From Rotaria socialis (Eukaryota; Rotifera; Eurotatoria; Philodinida; Philodinidae): a DNA stretch of 64,000 nt. Where the stretch lies: contig CAJNYU010001410.1 of NCBI GenBank assembly GCA_905331475.1, positions 2,251 to 66,250 of the forward strand, in the 5' to 3' direction. Positions 36,844 to 49,003 of the stretch are shown here, piece by piece. Both the position numbers and the translations under genes were made by a program. Every line of letters starts with the position of its first letter. The stretch's first letter is position 1. Below the pieces are notes generated by a model. The model saw only the letters and a list, made by a program, of their open reading frames with translations, searched no databases and was not told the origin of the DNA.

Positions 36844-39800
36844 ATGAAGATTCCTAGTTTTATTTCCGACAGTGTTAATATCACTTATCAATATTTAATA
36901 ACTCGAGATGGATTTCTAGTGAGTTTCATTTGTTTATAATTGCTGTTCAAATTTTAATCTTGATGGTAGAGTCAAATATTTGGAGAACATTTGGAAAATA
37001 CAATTGTTGGATTTTGTTTATTAATTGTTGTTTTTCTCCTTTATTATCTCATTCGACGATCTCAAGCGAAAGTTCGATGTAAATTTTAATTCTTATTTTT
37101 TAATAAGTTCAGAAATTATTTTTTTGCAATCTTTATTCTAGCAAATGAAAATACAAACCGATTTCGTAAACGTGATAAAGTATTACATTATGGAAAACGA
37201 TTCCTTCGAACGGTAAACCAATTCATTCTTGCTGAGATTCCTCAGTGATACATTAGTTTTTCTTGTTTAACAGGTGCGATCATACTCATCAACAGCTCGA
37301 AATCGAATTCGACGTAAAAACAAAAGACAGTTGAGTAAAACAATTTCCAATAGAGACGTGATTTTTATTCGTTTAATATAGATCTCATCAACAAAAACCA
37401 GGTTCAGAATCAAACTATAGATTACCACGTAAACCTCCTGAATTTTTACTTGATACTGATGGAGATACAACAAATACATCAAATCAATATCATATTCCGT
37501 CTGAAATACTCTATTTATTAAAAAGTGTTAAGTATGTTGATATGCTCCTCTTTCAAACATGAACTAAACGAAATCACATTTTTTTCTTCAAGAGTTTTTG
37601 GTCATTTTGAACGGCCCATTTTTCTTGAACTATGTAAATCTTTGGAAAGTAAATTAGTGCTAGCTGGTGCTTATCTTTTTCGTATTGGCGATGCTGATGA
37701 TAGTCTATATGTTGTACAAAAGGGACTTTTACATGTATTTATAACTGACGAAGTAAGATTACTAACTTTTCTCTCGTTTTATATTTTTTTCTTCAATAAA
37801 ATTTTTCAGAGACATCATCGACATTTAATAAAAGAATGTGTTGAAGGTGATACAGTATTTTCTCTATTAAGCATGGTCGATGTAATGACTGTAAGTCTAA
37901 AATTGAAGTTTATTGCATTTGAAATTCGTTTTTTATTTTATTCATATGATAGCGTCAAAGCAAACCATTTAAAACTGTTAGTTGTAAAGCAATTGAAGAC
38001 AGTGTTGTACTCAAATTACCAGCCGAAGCTTTTCTTAATGTATTTAAAGAATATCCTGAATGTATGGTTCGAATTATTCAAGTAAGTTTTCGTAACGATG
38101 TCTAAATAGATGAAATGGATGCAGATCGGCAAAACAAAATTGCATTCGAAATCGGTTTTTAGAAACAAACTGAAAAGTAATCGACTAAAAAATAGTATCT
38201 TTATTTCGAGTTAGAGTATAGTTTGGAATCAGATACTATCTCATCATTCGGGATAGGAGCCAATTATAATCAAGAAATAGCTCTTACCCGTATTCCAATA
38301 GCTAGAGTGTAAATACGTAAAAATAAATTTTGATACAAACAAGATAGGAAGTTGCGACTTTCAATGTTGAGAATACTATAGACTCGCTTGAAATATATGT
38401 ATTTTAACGATTTTTCGTTTAATTCCTGCCAAAAAATTTATGTATTGGAGATGAATCTGCCATAAAAATATAAAGGAAGTCGCGTTTTATCTAATATTTG
38501 AAAAACAAAATTACAGCAAAGTGTGTTTAATCATCGCAAGAATATAGTTCAATCGACATGTTTAGTGACGCTTGTGATAATTTTTCAAAAATAGAAAATA
38601 CACTGTGATCATCGTTCTTAATGCATGGACTGTGAAAATAAATCAGAACGTAATTCATAGAAACAAAATTGACAAAGAAATAAATAATATTCGATTGAAT
38701 ATGTGTTGATATTCCCGTACTAAAAATTCAATCCGACACTTCCCTTTCATGTTTTTGTTTAAAACTATGAGATAAATATCTAATCTTCTTCTACGTTTAC
38801 TTAAGTCATACTGTTTTATTTCTTGATTCGAAAAGTTTTTCAATTGTAAAAATAACTAATAAAATCTCATTTAACAATAATAGATATCGATGATTCGACT
38901 TCAACGTGTAACATTCCTGGCCCTTCATAATTATTTGGGTCTAACCACTGAATTAACTCATTCAATTTATATTAATCCACAATTTCAACCTACACAGGAT
39001 AATCATAGCCATAAATTAAATAATCAACGACGCCATAGCCATTCCAATGTTAGTGTTCATGGCGCAGATATTTCAAAGGATGCATTAAATAATATTGAAG
39101 AGGATTTAATTGATAATGAAAATATACAATCGTCAACATCTGTTACAATTGCATCATGCAATTCGCCATCATCCTATGAAACTCAAACAACACCAATATC
39201 TGCAATGAATGATAATAAAAATGAATTTGAAACTATGGAAGTACCATCGAGTACTGAACCAACAGTATCCATGGCAGTACCAACACAAACGCGTGCAGCT
39301 AATTTTTGTAATCAACGATCCATGAGTGTTATTGAAAGTCGTCATATGAAACCAGATTTCGAAGAAGCAGCAGCCCGGGCGCGTGTGAAAAACTCGTTAG
39401 ATACAACATTTTTTGAAAAACATAAAATAAGCTATCCAAATGTGTCAAATAATCGAGCAACGAATTCATCGACTGCGCGGCGACGTGGAAGTTTTTCTGA
39501 TGTAAAATTTTCTTTCGTCGAATTTTTCATTCATGTTTCAAAGTATTTATTTTTGTTCTCATTTAGCCTGACAATGCAAATATTTATTCACGATCATTAG
39601 GATCAGGTAGTGATAGCGGCGGAAGTGAATATAATGAAGGAATCGATGATTCAGATCTTCAAGTTGACTGGCCACAAATTCGAAACGCTTTAGCAAAAGC
39701 ACTCGGTCAGTTGTTTTGTTCTACAGATTAGGCAATCAATATCAATACGATAAACAAAATTGAAATATCTTCATTTCGACTTCAAAAGATTACTGCTATT

Positions 39801-42800
39801 GTTGGTCTGAATTCAGAAGTTTTAAGCGAATCAAAAGAAGCTTTATATAGAATACCATATTTTGTTTTATATTGAAACTAAATTTTCGAAATTATTTGTT
39901 TTGCAGCATAATCATAGGAATATTTCGAATTTAAAGTATCGAACAATTCGTTTTTATGAGAACATTATCAATAAAATGCCTTGAGAATTTTGCGATGATT
40001 TGTTTCTAGTTGATAGAATAGAAATTTGAATTTCAAAACTTAACTAGTTCTGAACTATTGACCTCAGTACAACAATATCATAGTATCAATGAAGCTTTCT
40101 ATAATTTTCTTAGATGGCAATTGTAAAGTTTCTTAAAATATATTGCATGGTTTTCTTACGAGACTACAGGTTACATTTCTTTAGTAAAAGCAACAATAGA
40201 AGTATTTGTATAGAACAAAAATACGGATATCGTCATTTGACTAACTAAAATTTTCAATCTTTTCTTATCGACTAAAGCCGAAGTGATATTTCAATTCTAT
40301 ATCGTAGTGTTATTTATAGATGTACTAATAGATTATTAGTATATGGGTGAAATATGTATTACTTTTTTCTTTTCCTCTAGGTTTCGAAGGAGACTTAGCG
40401 TTCCTTGATGATAAAGTTCATTTACATCGTCTACCTGATAGATATACATTAGTCAAAGAAGGTGAACAGTTGAATAAATTATTTTTTGTCATCCATGGCT
40501 CCATATCAGCTTATATGAAAGAAATCAGTGATCCAAAAAAAGAACGTAATAAATTTTGAAGTGAATAAAATAGAAATATTTATATAAATTCTTCACTATT
40601 GAAGGTGTGATGTTCACAAATCAAGCTAATGAAATAAGTGGTCTTGTCAGTGTTCTTACTGGAGGTTCGTATTGTTTTACAACTGTTTTTTGTTTTAGTT
40701 TTATATTCAACAGTTTATTTATTTATTAATAGAACCAACATTGTTTTCATATCGTACTCATGGTTTAACAGATATCTGTACTATAACAAAAGAAAATTTT
40801 TATGAACTGATGCGTGTTCAACCAAATCTTGTTTTACCAATAGCAGCTAGTTCGTTTAGATCTTTTTCGTTTTTATTTTTTATAAATATTATATATCATT
40901 TTTTTTTTATTAGTGATGGTTCAAAGAATGTCTCCATTAGTACGTCAGATTGATTTTGCTCTTGAATGGATGTTAGTTGAAGCTGGAAAAGCTCTATATC
41001 GGTATGAAAAAAAAAGAAATCAATTTATTTCAATTTTCAATTTTTTTTTTAAACATAATAGACAAGATTATAAACCACAAAATGTTTATATTGTTCTTAA
41101 TGGTCGTGTTCGAAGTGTTTTATTAGCGCAAGATAAAAAACGGCGAGAACTGATCGGTGAACATGGTCGTGGAGAAATGGTTGGTCTTATTGAAGTCTTA
41201 ATGGAAATGCCAAGACAATCGACAACAATTGCTGTTCGGTATACGATGAAAACTTCTTTTTCTTTTTTCTTCAATACTAACAATAGAAATGAATGATTTT
41301 TCAGTGATACTGAATTAGCTGTTATTCCATCTGGATTATTGAATTATATAAAATGGCGTCATCCACGTGTTGTTTCTCACTTGATTCATGTACTATCACA
41401 AAAAATCTACGGCACGATGCAAAATACATTGACAAACAGCGTTGGTTTAGCGATGCCATTGACTGATGGTAAATATGTGTAGGAGAGTTGATGATATGTT
41501 TAATAAAAACTTTTCTTTTGTTTAGATGAATTTCAAGATCAAGCAACAGTAATAAATAAAAATTTATCAACTGTTGCAATTGTTGCTGCATCGGATGATG
41601 TTCCACTTGATGCTTTTACTTGTGAACTTGTTCATAGTCTTATAGCTATTGGTACGCACAAAATCTATTCTTTTATATGATGAATTGTTTATTTTTTAAT
41701 AAAAAAAATGAATTTTATTTTTCAAGGTCCAACACTGCATTTAACACAACAGTTGATTATTGATCGTTTTGGTGTTAGTGCATTTGAAAGTATTAATGAC
41801 TATCGTTTAAGTGCATGGCTTGGTCAACAAGAAGAATTACATAGAATTGTTGTCTACCAATGTGATAAACAATTAACACCATGGACTAAACGATCACTTC
41901 GACAAGCTGACTGTATACTTATTGTTGGTATTGGATGGAAAGAAGCAGTTAAAGGATCAGTTAGTATTATTCAATCGAATTATTTTATATAATTTTTATT
42001 TATGATACATCCAGAGTGATTCATCACCTAGCTATGATTGAAGAAGAGATTTTTTTATGCCGAAAATAACTGTGATCCTAAGACCGTAACAGTACATATG
42101 AGTGAATATGAGTAAATGAGAGAAAACAAAGACAACAGAAAAAGAAAACAACAGGTTGTACAAGTAGATAATAAGACCTACAAGAACTTAAAGAAGAAAT
42201 TTTCTTTTATAGTTGAAGCATTAAGATATTTCGAAAACATCAGATAAACAAAACGAATGAATTTATCGATTGTCTTACCATACATACAGGATTTCAGACA
42301 ATAGATTTTGAATGAAATCCTTTCTTCATCATAGAGAAACATTTCTCCATGATCACTATTAGATTAGATATTAATTTCATCTGTTCAAAACTGTATAGCA
42401 GTGATTTACTTTGAATTATTCTTGTTTCACATAGTTCCAGAAAAAAATGAATATTTCTTTTGAATAGGTGGAAAAAGAAATTGAACGGATAGCTGTACGA
42501 GCTCAAAAAGAACTGATACTTCTACATCGTATGGGTAGTTTGAAGCCAAAGGGTACTGCTGAATGGTTAAAAGAACGAAATTGGTGTACATTTCATCATC
42601 ATGTTCGATGTCCACAACGTGTTTTTCAAAATATTAATTTAGGATGTTTGGTATGAAATTTATAAGCTTTTTGTTCTTTGTTTTTTTTTTTGTAATGTAT
42701 TTCAATATTATACCCATCTCATTTTCAGAATGATTATACAGATTTACTTGAACCAGATCCAGATCCAACAACTGACTTTGCTCGTATGGCTCGGTTTCTA

Positions 42801-45743
42801 ACTGGTACAGCTATTGGTCTTGTTTTGGGTGGTGGTGGCGCGCGTGGTATTGCACATGTTGGCATGATTCAAGCCATGCACGAAGCTGGTATACCTATTG
42901 ACTTAATTGGAGGAACAAGTATAGGAGCATTTATGGGCGCTTTATGGGCTGATGAATTAAATGTCAACGGTTATGTCGATAGAGCAACACATTGGTGCAA
43001 AGTAATCAGCTGTTTTTATTCCATTGACGTTTTATTGAAACTTGATTGATCATAGAAAATGACATCTTTTTGGAGAAAGCTTCTTGATTTAACGTATCCA
43101 ATAACAAGCATGTTTACAGGTATAGATTTAAAAAAAATGCTTCGATTCAGAAGACGAGAAACTAACAGACTAAGAAATATTGTTTTTTGTAGGAGCTGCT
43201 TTTAATGAAATAATTGAAGAAGCTTTGCTTGATGTTCAAATAGAAGATTTATGGATTCCATATTTTTGTATAACAACTGATATTTCAGCGTCTAAAATGC
43301 GTGTACATACAACAGGTAAAATAATGTTCTTTTTTTATTCATTATTTTTTTTGTGAACGATAAACGAAAAAAGACGTATGTTGTTACGGAATAACTTCAA
43401 ATTAGATTCGAGAATTCCCATATTTTTCTACAGGGAGTGCTTGGCGGTATGTACGTGCATCGATGACTTACGCTTTTTATCTTCCACCTTTGTGTGATCC
43501 GTTTGATGGACATCTTCTTGTAGGTGAGAATCTTACATTGAACAACGTGTAAAAGTGTAAACTAAAACACAACGATTTTTCTTTTGTTTCGATGTGTATA
43601 GATGGTTGCTATACGAACAATCTTCCTGGTAAGATTTTAATGGCTGGAAAGGAAAATCAATCGATTGAATTGATCATTTCTTTTTGTATCACGGATTCCT
43701 GGACAGTTTCTTAACGAGCATCATACGTCTTTTTTCGAGTGATGATTTTATCCGATATTTTTTGTATTATTTGAGTGTGTTTTTGTTCTGTAAATGTAGG
43801 ATCATTATGGCGTTATGTTAGAGCATCAATGAGTCTTTCAGGTTATTTTCCTCCGTAAGTTTATTTTAATAGATTGTTGATCATAAAACATAGCGTCTTC
43901 TCTTGATCTGATAGATTATGTGATCCAAATGATGGACATCTATTACTTGATGGCGGATATGTAAATAATTTACCGGGTAAGGTTTAATCGTAGTTACACA
44001 TTGTTGTCATCTGTGTTGTATAGAAATTTTAATCTAATCAGTCAAAAAACTACAAAATACTGTTGAGAGAATTGATTATCTATCAGGAAAAACAAGCATT
44101 TTAATGATATCAACAATTCACAATAAAATATTGTGATCGATGACATCCATTTACTCCTAAATGTGTACTAGCACACATATAGATATACAGTTATCGTATA
44201 TTATAATGATTAAATCTATTTCTATTTGCTTGTTGAGACAAAAATCAATTCAATTTTGAGGAAAAATGTCCTGCTGTTAATGATGAATCATTGATTCCAA
44301 GTTAACTGACGTTCGATTAGTTCTTTATCATGATAGTCATATTGCTCTTGTACAAGTCGATCGGATATGTAATCATAGTTCCCATTTAATGTGTCAAATC
44401 AGTAGCTACAAAATGGTACACTTTATATTATAGCTGATCTCTCGTTTCAAGAAAAGAAAATACTTGAAAACCGATTACGTCTCTCTTTGAAGTTGATATC
44501 AAAATACTAAGTAATAATTCTTTTCTATCATCAACAAATGTTTATCGATAACTGAAATTTCTTGTAAATAATTGTCGAAGTGTAAACTGTCCAGGAATCA
44601 GTGTGATCATAATGCGGAAATGAAAGCAAAGCGGATTTTGATTTTGAAATAAACTAAATCTTTTAGCTGATGTCATGTATAAACTTGGTGCACATACTGT
44701 TCTTGCTGTTGATGTTGGAGCACAAGATGAACAGAATTTTTATAACTTTGGTGATCAACTTTCTGGTATAAATAAATAAAAGAAATTCTTGTAATTTTAA
44801 TTCATAAAAAAAAAAAAACGTCTTGAATTCAGGTTGGTGGCTTTTGTATAAACGCTGGAATATTTGGTCAACACCTGTCAAGGTTCCTGAATTAAGTGAA
44901 ATTCAAACTCGCCTTGCTTATGTATCATGTCAACGTCAATTAGAAATAGTAAAAAATTCAAATTATTGTGAATATTTACGTCCACCGATTGATCGTTATC
45001 GAACATTACAATTTGGTTCTTTTGATGAAATTCGAGTTTGTAGATTTTAACTAACTATTTAAAGAATAAACTAATGTTAGCATATTTTTTAGGAGGTCGG
45101 TTATCATCATGGAAAAGCTGTCTTTCATGGTTGGTCAAAATTAGAATCATATGATGCTGTTTTTCTTAAACATAAACTTCATTCATCTCGAGAAAAACAA
45201 TTACGATTAGTAACTATGAATAATTTTTGTATTAAGCAGAAACCCATAATGAACGATCTCTGGAATTTTTTTAGCGTAAACAAGAATCCGCAGGGACAAA
45301 ATTCATTGATCTAGCTGAATTAATTACACGTGTACGTGACGCACCGAAAGATGATTATGACGATGATGACGATATGGATGGTGATGATGCAGATGAAATC
45401 GGTAAAATGAATAGTTTGTTTTTCTTCTTTTTTTGTATGTCTTAACTCAAAATCTATTTTGAAGAAACAACTAACACTGAAGATTCACATACGTCCATTT
45501 CAAGTTATACAAGACTTCGTCCAAGAAGAATACCACGGTCCACTAGAGGATGGCTTACTACTGTTGGCGGTGGTTTAAAACGTTATAGAAGACGAGTATG
45601 TTCAATTTTTAAATTCATTTAAATAACACTATTTTTTGTATGTCTAGGTACGATTACGTTCTCGTCCTGAAACACCGCCTATACTCATTCAAGGAGAAAG
45701 TCGAAATCTACTAAACGTGACAAACCCTAATGATGACAACTAA
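36844..45743 (+). CDS. PNPLA6: Neuropathy target esterase / lysophospholipase (PNPLA6/7)
   Basis: About 30 coding exons assemble without a frame break to 1416 residues (4251 nt). One TM helix (exon 36970-37078) precedes [17 protein letters not shown]. Three cyclic-nucleotide-binding-like domains follow (exons 37593-38081 continuing to 38884; 40381-40849; 40914-41468), then the patatin domain. This enzyme hydrolyses lysophosphatidylcholine and phosphatidylcholine at the ER. Visible motifs are the oxyanion loop GGGGARG (about 1001-1007), nucleophile GTSIG with S1031, and the Asp motif DGG at D1151. Exon 38884-39501 carries a long Ser/Asn-rich linker. The catalytic-Asp exon pair exists twice (43434-43628 and 43800-43976). 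The C-terminus is Asp-rich and then Arg-rich. Long introns lie at 38082-38883, 39706-40380, 41960-42467 and 43977-44666. Confidence 0.95.
43434..43628 (+). CDS. PNPLA6: PNPLA6 alternative active-site cassette A
   Basis: Exons 43434-43523 and 43602-43628 (90 + 27 = 117 nt), entering and leaving in phase 1. They encode [11 protein letters not shown]...[19 protein letters not shown]. It is about 29 of 39 residues identical to cassette B but differs where the family is conserved: YAFY instead of LSGY and DGC instead of DGG. The catalytic Asp is kept. All four splice sites are GT/AG. It sits immediately upstream of the canonical cassette, so it is predicted to be used as an alternative to it. Confidence 0.7.
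43800..43976 (+). CDS. PNPLA6: PNPLA6 canonical active-site cassette B
   Basis: Exons 43800-43854 and 43915-43976 (55 + 62 = 117 nt), entering and leaving in phase 1. They encode [20 protein letters not shown] followed by [19 protein letters not shown], which matches the conserved NTE sequence. The internal intron falls inside a Pro codon (CC/A), whereas cassette A is interrupted eleven codons later, at the Asp codon. Confidence 0.85.
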
Positions 45744-45886
45744 AACGATTATATATTTAATTAAAATTACATATCTATCTGTCTCACGTTTCTGAACCGG
45801 TCTTTTAATTTAACGCTTTGAATGCTTTTTTTAAGCTTGATTATTTCCTCGTCTGATTTATACCTTTGTTGGCTGTCTTGATTGTA

Positions 45887-45892
45887 AATAAA
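45887..45892 (+). terminator. Poly(A) signal AATAAA
   Basis: AATAAA about 145 bases after the PNPLA6 stop codon. Confidence 0.45.
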
Positions 45893-46223
45893 ATAATTGT
45901 CCAGCCTACATCTATTCCAAGGAGAACAAAGAAATCTATTATCGAACTGTTTGTGCTATGAATTATTTGATTGAGCAAATAGCTTTATTGAAAAAGATAA
46001 ACTTCTGCTTCTCCTCGAATTTACGAGAATTCAACTCAAATCAATCGAGGTAAGTTCTTAATTTATTCAAGAGAAAAAAAAAGAGGCACGCATGATAATT
46101 TCATTGAATGCAAAAAGATGAGTTGATAAGATCAATAGGGTATTTTTCAGCCATAAAATGTTTCACATCGTCTGAAAAGAAATGAATTGTATAGTTTGTA
46201 TTTCTCATGTCAAGTTTTCATTC
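45893..46223. other. Spacer between convergent PNPLA6 and VEGF-like gene
   Basis: About 330 bases; no gene recognised. Confidence 0.4.
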
Positions 46224-46873
46224 TTACGTGCACATATGATTTGGTCGTTGGTTAGGATTTGAACAAAAATTGCTCGGCTGTCCTTGTATACGACGACGAC
46301 ATGTACATCGTGGTGTACTACTACCAGGCACAATTGAACATGTTGAGGATATAAGACATTCTGGTGAACAACGTGGTTGAATACATTGACATAAGATTGA
46401 ATCAAGTATCTAATTGGGGTGAAAAATAAAAACGAAATATTTTCTATCCGATATACAGACAATTAAAATTTTACTTTGCCTTCTTGTTGACATTCATCCT
46501 CTTTCTTGCTGCATTTACATTCACATTTTGTATGATTCATTAATGTTAATGGACGATTAACTTCATATTGATTTGTATCATCCAAAGAAATCAGTAATAA
46601 CTAAATATAAGAACATTATTCTGTAGGATAAAGAATATTTTATTTTATTTTTCTATTAACTGGACTGAATGTCACTGGATCTTGTTGAATCGGTATACAA
46701 GAAAATTGAGCGTCTTGGCAACAACCGCCACACCGATGTATTTCAAGACATTGCGGATACGATATTACATTATTACCTATTGTACGATCAACAGGCACTT
46801 CTTCGCATAAAACACGAGGTTCACATCCACCATTGCGAGGTTCAATGCTCGAATGCATGTCTAAAAGGAAAAT

Positions 46874-46906
<33 letters not shown>

Positions 46907-47286
46907 CATTTGGTGATACCTGTCTTTAGCATTTGAGCAGTTGCTCTAATTGTTTCTTGTTCTTTTTTCAACGAATCAGGAGAAATGAGTGCTGATAAGA
47001 TAATGCAAGAAGAATTCAATTTTAATAAGCTAACTATTCAATAATGTTATACGTACATAGACTACCTCTGCTGTCTGAACTTTTAAGAATAACCAAAACT
47101 TCTTGAATAGATTTAGCTTGAGATAAACGAGCACGAAGCTCAGCTTGTTTATGTTTATTCTGAATAAAATTAGAAATTAATTTTTCTCAAATATAATATG
47201 CTCCCTTTTATTCATACCTCATCAGCATTTATAGAATTAGACAATAAAATCAAAACAACAACTTGAAACAAATACATCTTCATCAT
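46224..47286 (-). CDS. VEGF/PDGF-like growth factor, copy 1
   Basis: Six exons: 47286-47218, 47159-47057, 46991-46920, 46860-46661, 46600-46475 and 46409-46224; 251 residues. There is a signal peptide (MMKMYLFQVVVLILLSNSINA), a helical pro-region and then a PDGF/VEGF cystine-knot domain. The family signature P-x-C-[LV]-x3-R-C-x-G-C-C is present as PQCLEIHRCGGCC, with upstream GGCEPRVLC and downstream HTKCECKC. A Cys-rich C-terminal tail (CQCIQPRCSPEC, RCTCRRRIQG) resembles the silk-like/BR3P repeats of VEGF-C and insect Pvf proteins. It should be a secreted dimeric ligand for a VEGFR/PVR-like receptor tyrosine kinase. The receptor is not in this window. Confidence 0.9.
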
Positions 47287-47564
47287 ACTGAAGTATTTGC
47301 AGAAGAAATATATTTATTCTATCTTATAGAAATATATCTACTATGAGAAAAATCCCGCATATATATGTACGCATCGATCTGTATAGATTATCTGCTGATC
47401 TACTGATAACAAATAGCACAAGTGTCATTTTCTGATTCATGATAGTTCGTATTTTTTTTTCTAAGATATATAGTTATTTATTTTTCTGTATTATACATAA
47501 TATCATATAACAAGTAATAATAAAACGAGAATATGTTTTTCTTTTTTTCTTCCAGCTTTTATCT

Positions 47565-48740
47565 TCAGGGATATTTCGTACATTTCCTAAAAAGGAAATA
47601 AATAAATTAATGAAATATTTATTGTGATTAATAGGATAGAGATAAACTGACTTGCAACGAGCATCCGGCTGATAACCTGTTTGGCATGAATATGCGCCAT
47701 TTTGACCTGGAATAGGTCGTTTACATACACATGATGGTTTATCTTGTGTACCAAGCAATTGGCAACGTTGCATTGCTTGACATTGAGGAAAACAAGCTTG
47801 TTCTCTACATCGACATAACTCATGATCCAATATCTTAAGAAATTTATAGGATGAGAATAGTAATCTAAGTGATCAATATAAATACTTGTGCACTACTTGG
47901 ACATGCATCATCTTTCAGTTTACATTTACATGTACATTCTGTATGATTCTCTGTTTTAAATGGTTTCAATGTAGATATTGGTGAAGCAGATCCGTCTCCA
48001 TGTTCAAATTTAACAATCTAAATAATAATTTTCATTCAACTGAAAGAATTCTAAGAAATGAAATTATTTACAGGACTAAATGAAACATAGTCAATTTTTG
48101 TTGGTTCACATGAAAATTGTGTTTCTTGACAACAACCAGAGCATCGATGAACCTCAACGCAATTAGGAAAGACAATACCACCTGCTGTTGCTTGTTGAAC
48201 GTATACTGGCACACAAGTAATTCGAGGTAAACATCCTCCATTGACATATGGAACTAACTTATCATCTATAAATAGAAATTCAAAAATAAAAATCATATAC
48301 GTAGAATTCTCATTCATATTAATACCTTTTGATATATCCAAGTCAGTCAATTGTGAATTGATATCTTTTTCAATTTTACGAAGATCCGCTATTTAAAAAT
48401 AAAAATTAGATAAAATCTCGACGATAGGTACAGTAAAAAAAAGAGACAAAAGAATTCTAGCTTTTGAAACTATACTTTGCATTGCTACTTGATGCTTGTT
48501 ATTCACACTTGAATCAGCATATATAGCAAGAGCTTGTTTCAATGTACGAGCTTTCGATAATTGTGCTTTGAAATTTGCAACAATAATCTATTGAAATGAA
48601 ATATATTCAATATCTTGTAATGAACCGATTAATATTTTATCAACTTTTACCTGATCACGTGTAGCACCAATCGCTCCATAGGAACAAAAGATATTTAATA
48701 TTATTAGTATGAATATACGTAAAATGAGATTGTAGGCCAT
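47565..48740 (-). CDS. VEGF/PDGF-like growth factor, copy 2
   Basis: Seven exons: 48740-48651, 48587-48476, 48388-48326, 48265-48072, 48017-47886, 47833-47652 and 47586-47565; 264 residues. The plan is the same as in the neighbour 278 bp away: a signal peptide (LILRIFILIILNIFCSYG), a helical pro-region, the knot signature PNCVEVHRCSGCC with GGCLPRITC and HTECTCKC, and a Cys-rich tail (CRCREQACFPQC, CVCKRPIPG). Intron positions match copy 1 through the knot domain, so the two are tandem duplicates that have diverged strongly. A small final exon adds KKCTKYP. Copy 1 instead ends within its sixth exon. Confidence 0.9.
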
Positions 48741-49003
48741 TTCTATGAGCAAGAAATAAGTATGATATATGGAACTGTTGAGAGGAAGAATAAGATATCT
48801 ATGTTTATACGTCGTTAATACTGAATTAGCTTGGCAAGTTTTGCTTTTATTTCTGTATCATATTAATCATCAAAGGCATCCGCTTCGCAGATATCAAACA
48901 TAGCTCATCGGACAAAATACAAATATGCAATAGTAAATTCACCAGAAATATCGTTTAGCAGACGTTAGCATAACCATATGAAAATGTAATCAAATGTCAA
49001 ATA

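Noticed and set aside
43434-43628. Cassette A as a simple assembly duplication of cassette B
   Set aside because: The copies differ at about a quarter of residues and in intron position, so a duplicated read or haplotype artefact cannot explain them.
47587-47823. Minus-strand frame overlapping VEGF-like copy 2 exon 6
   Set aside because: Out of frame with the Cys-rich tail, which is supported by paralogue comparison.
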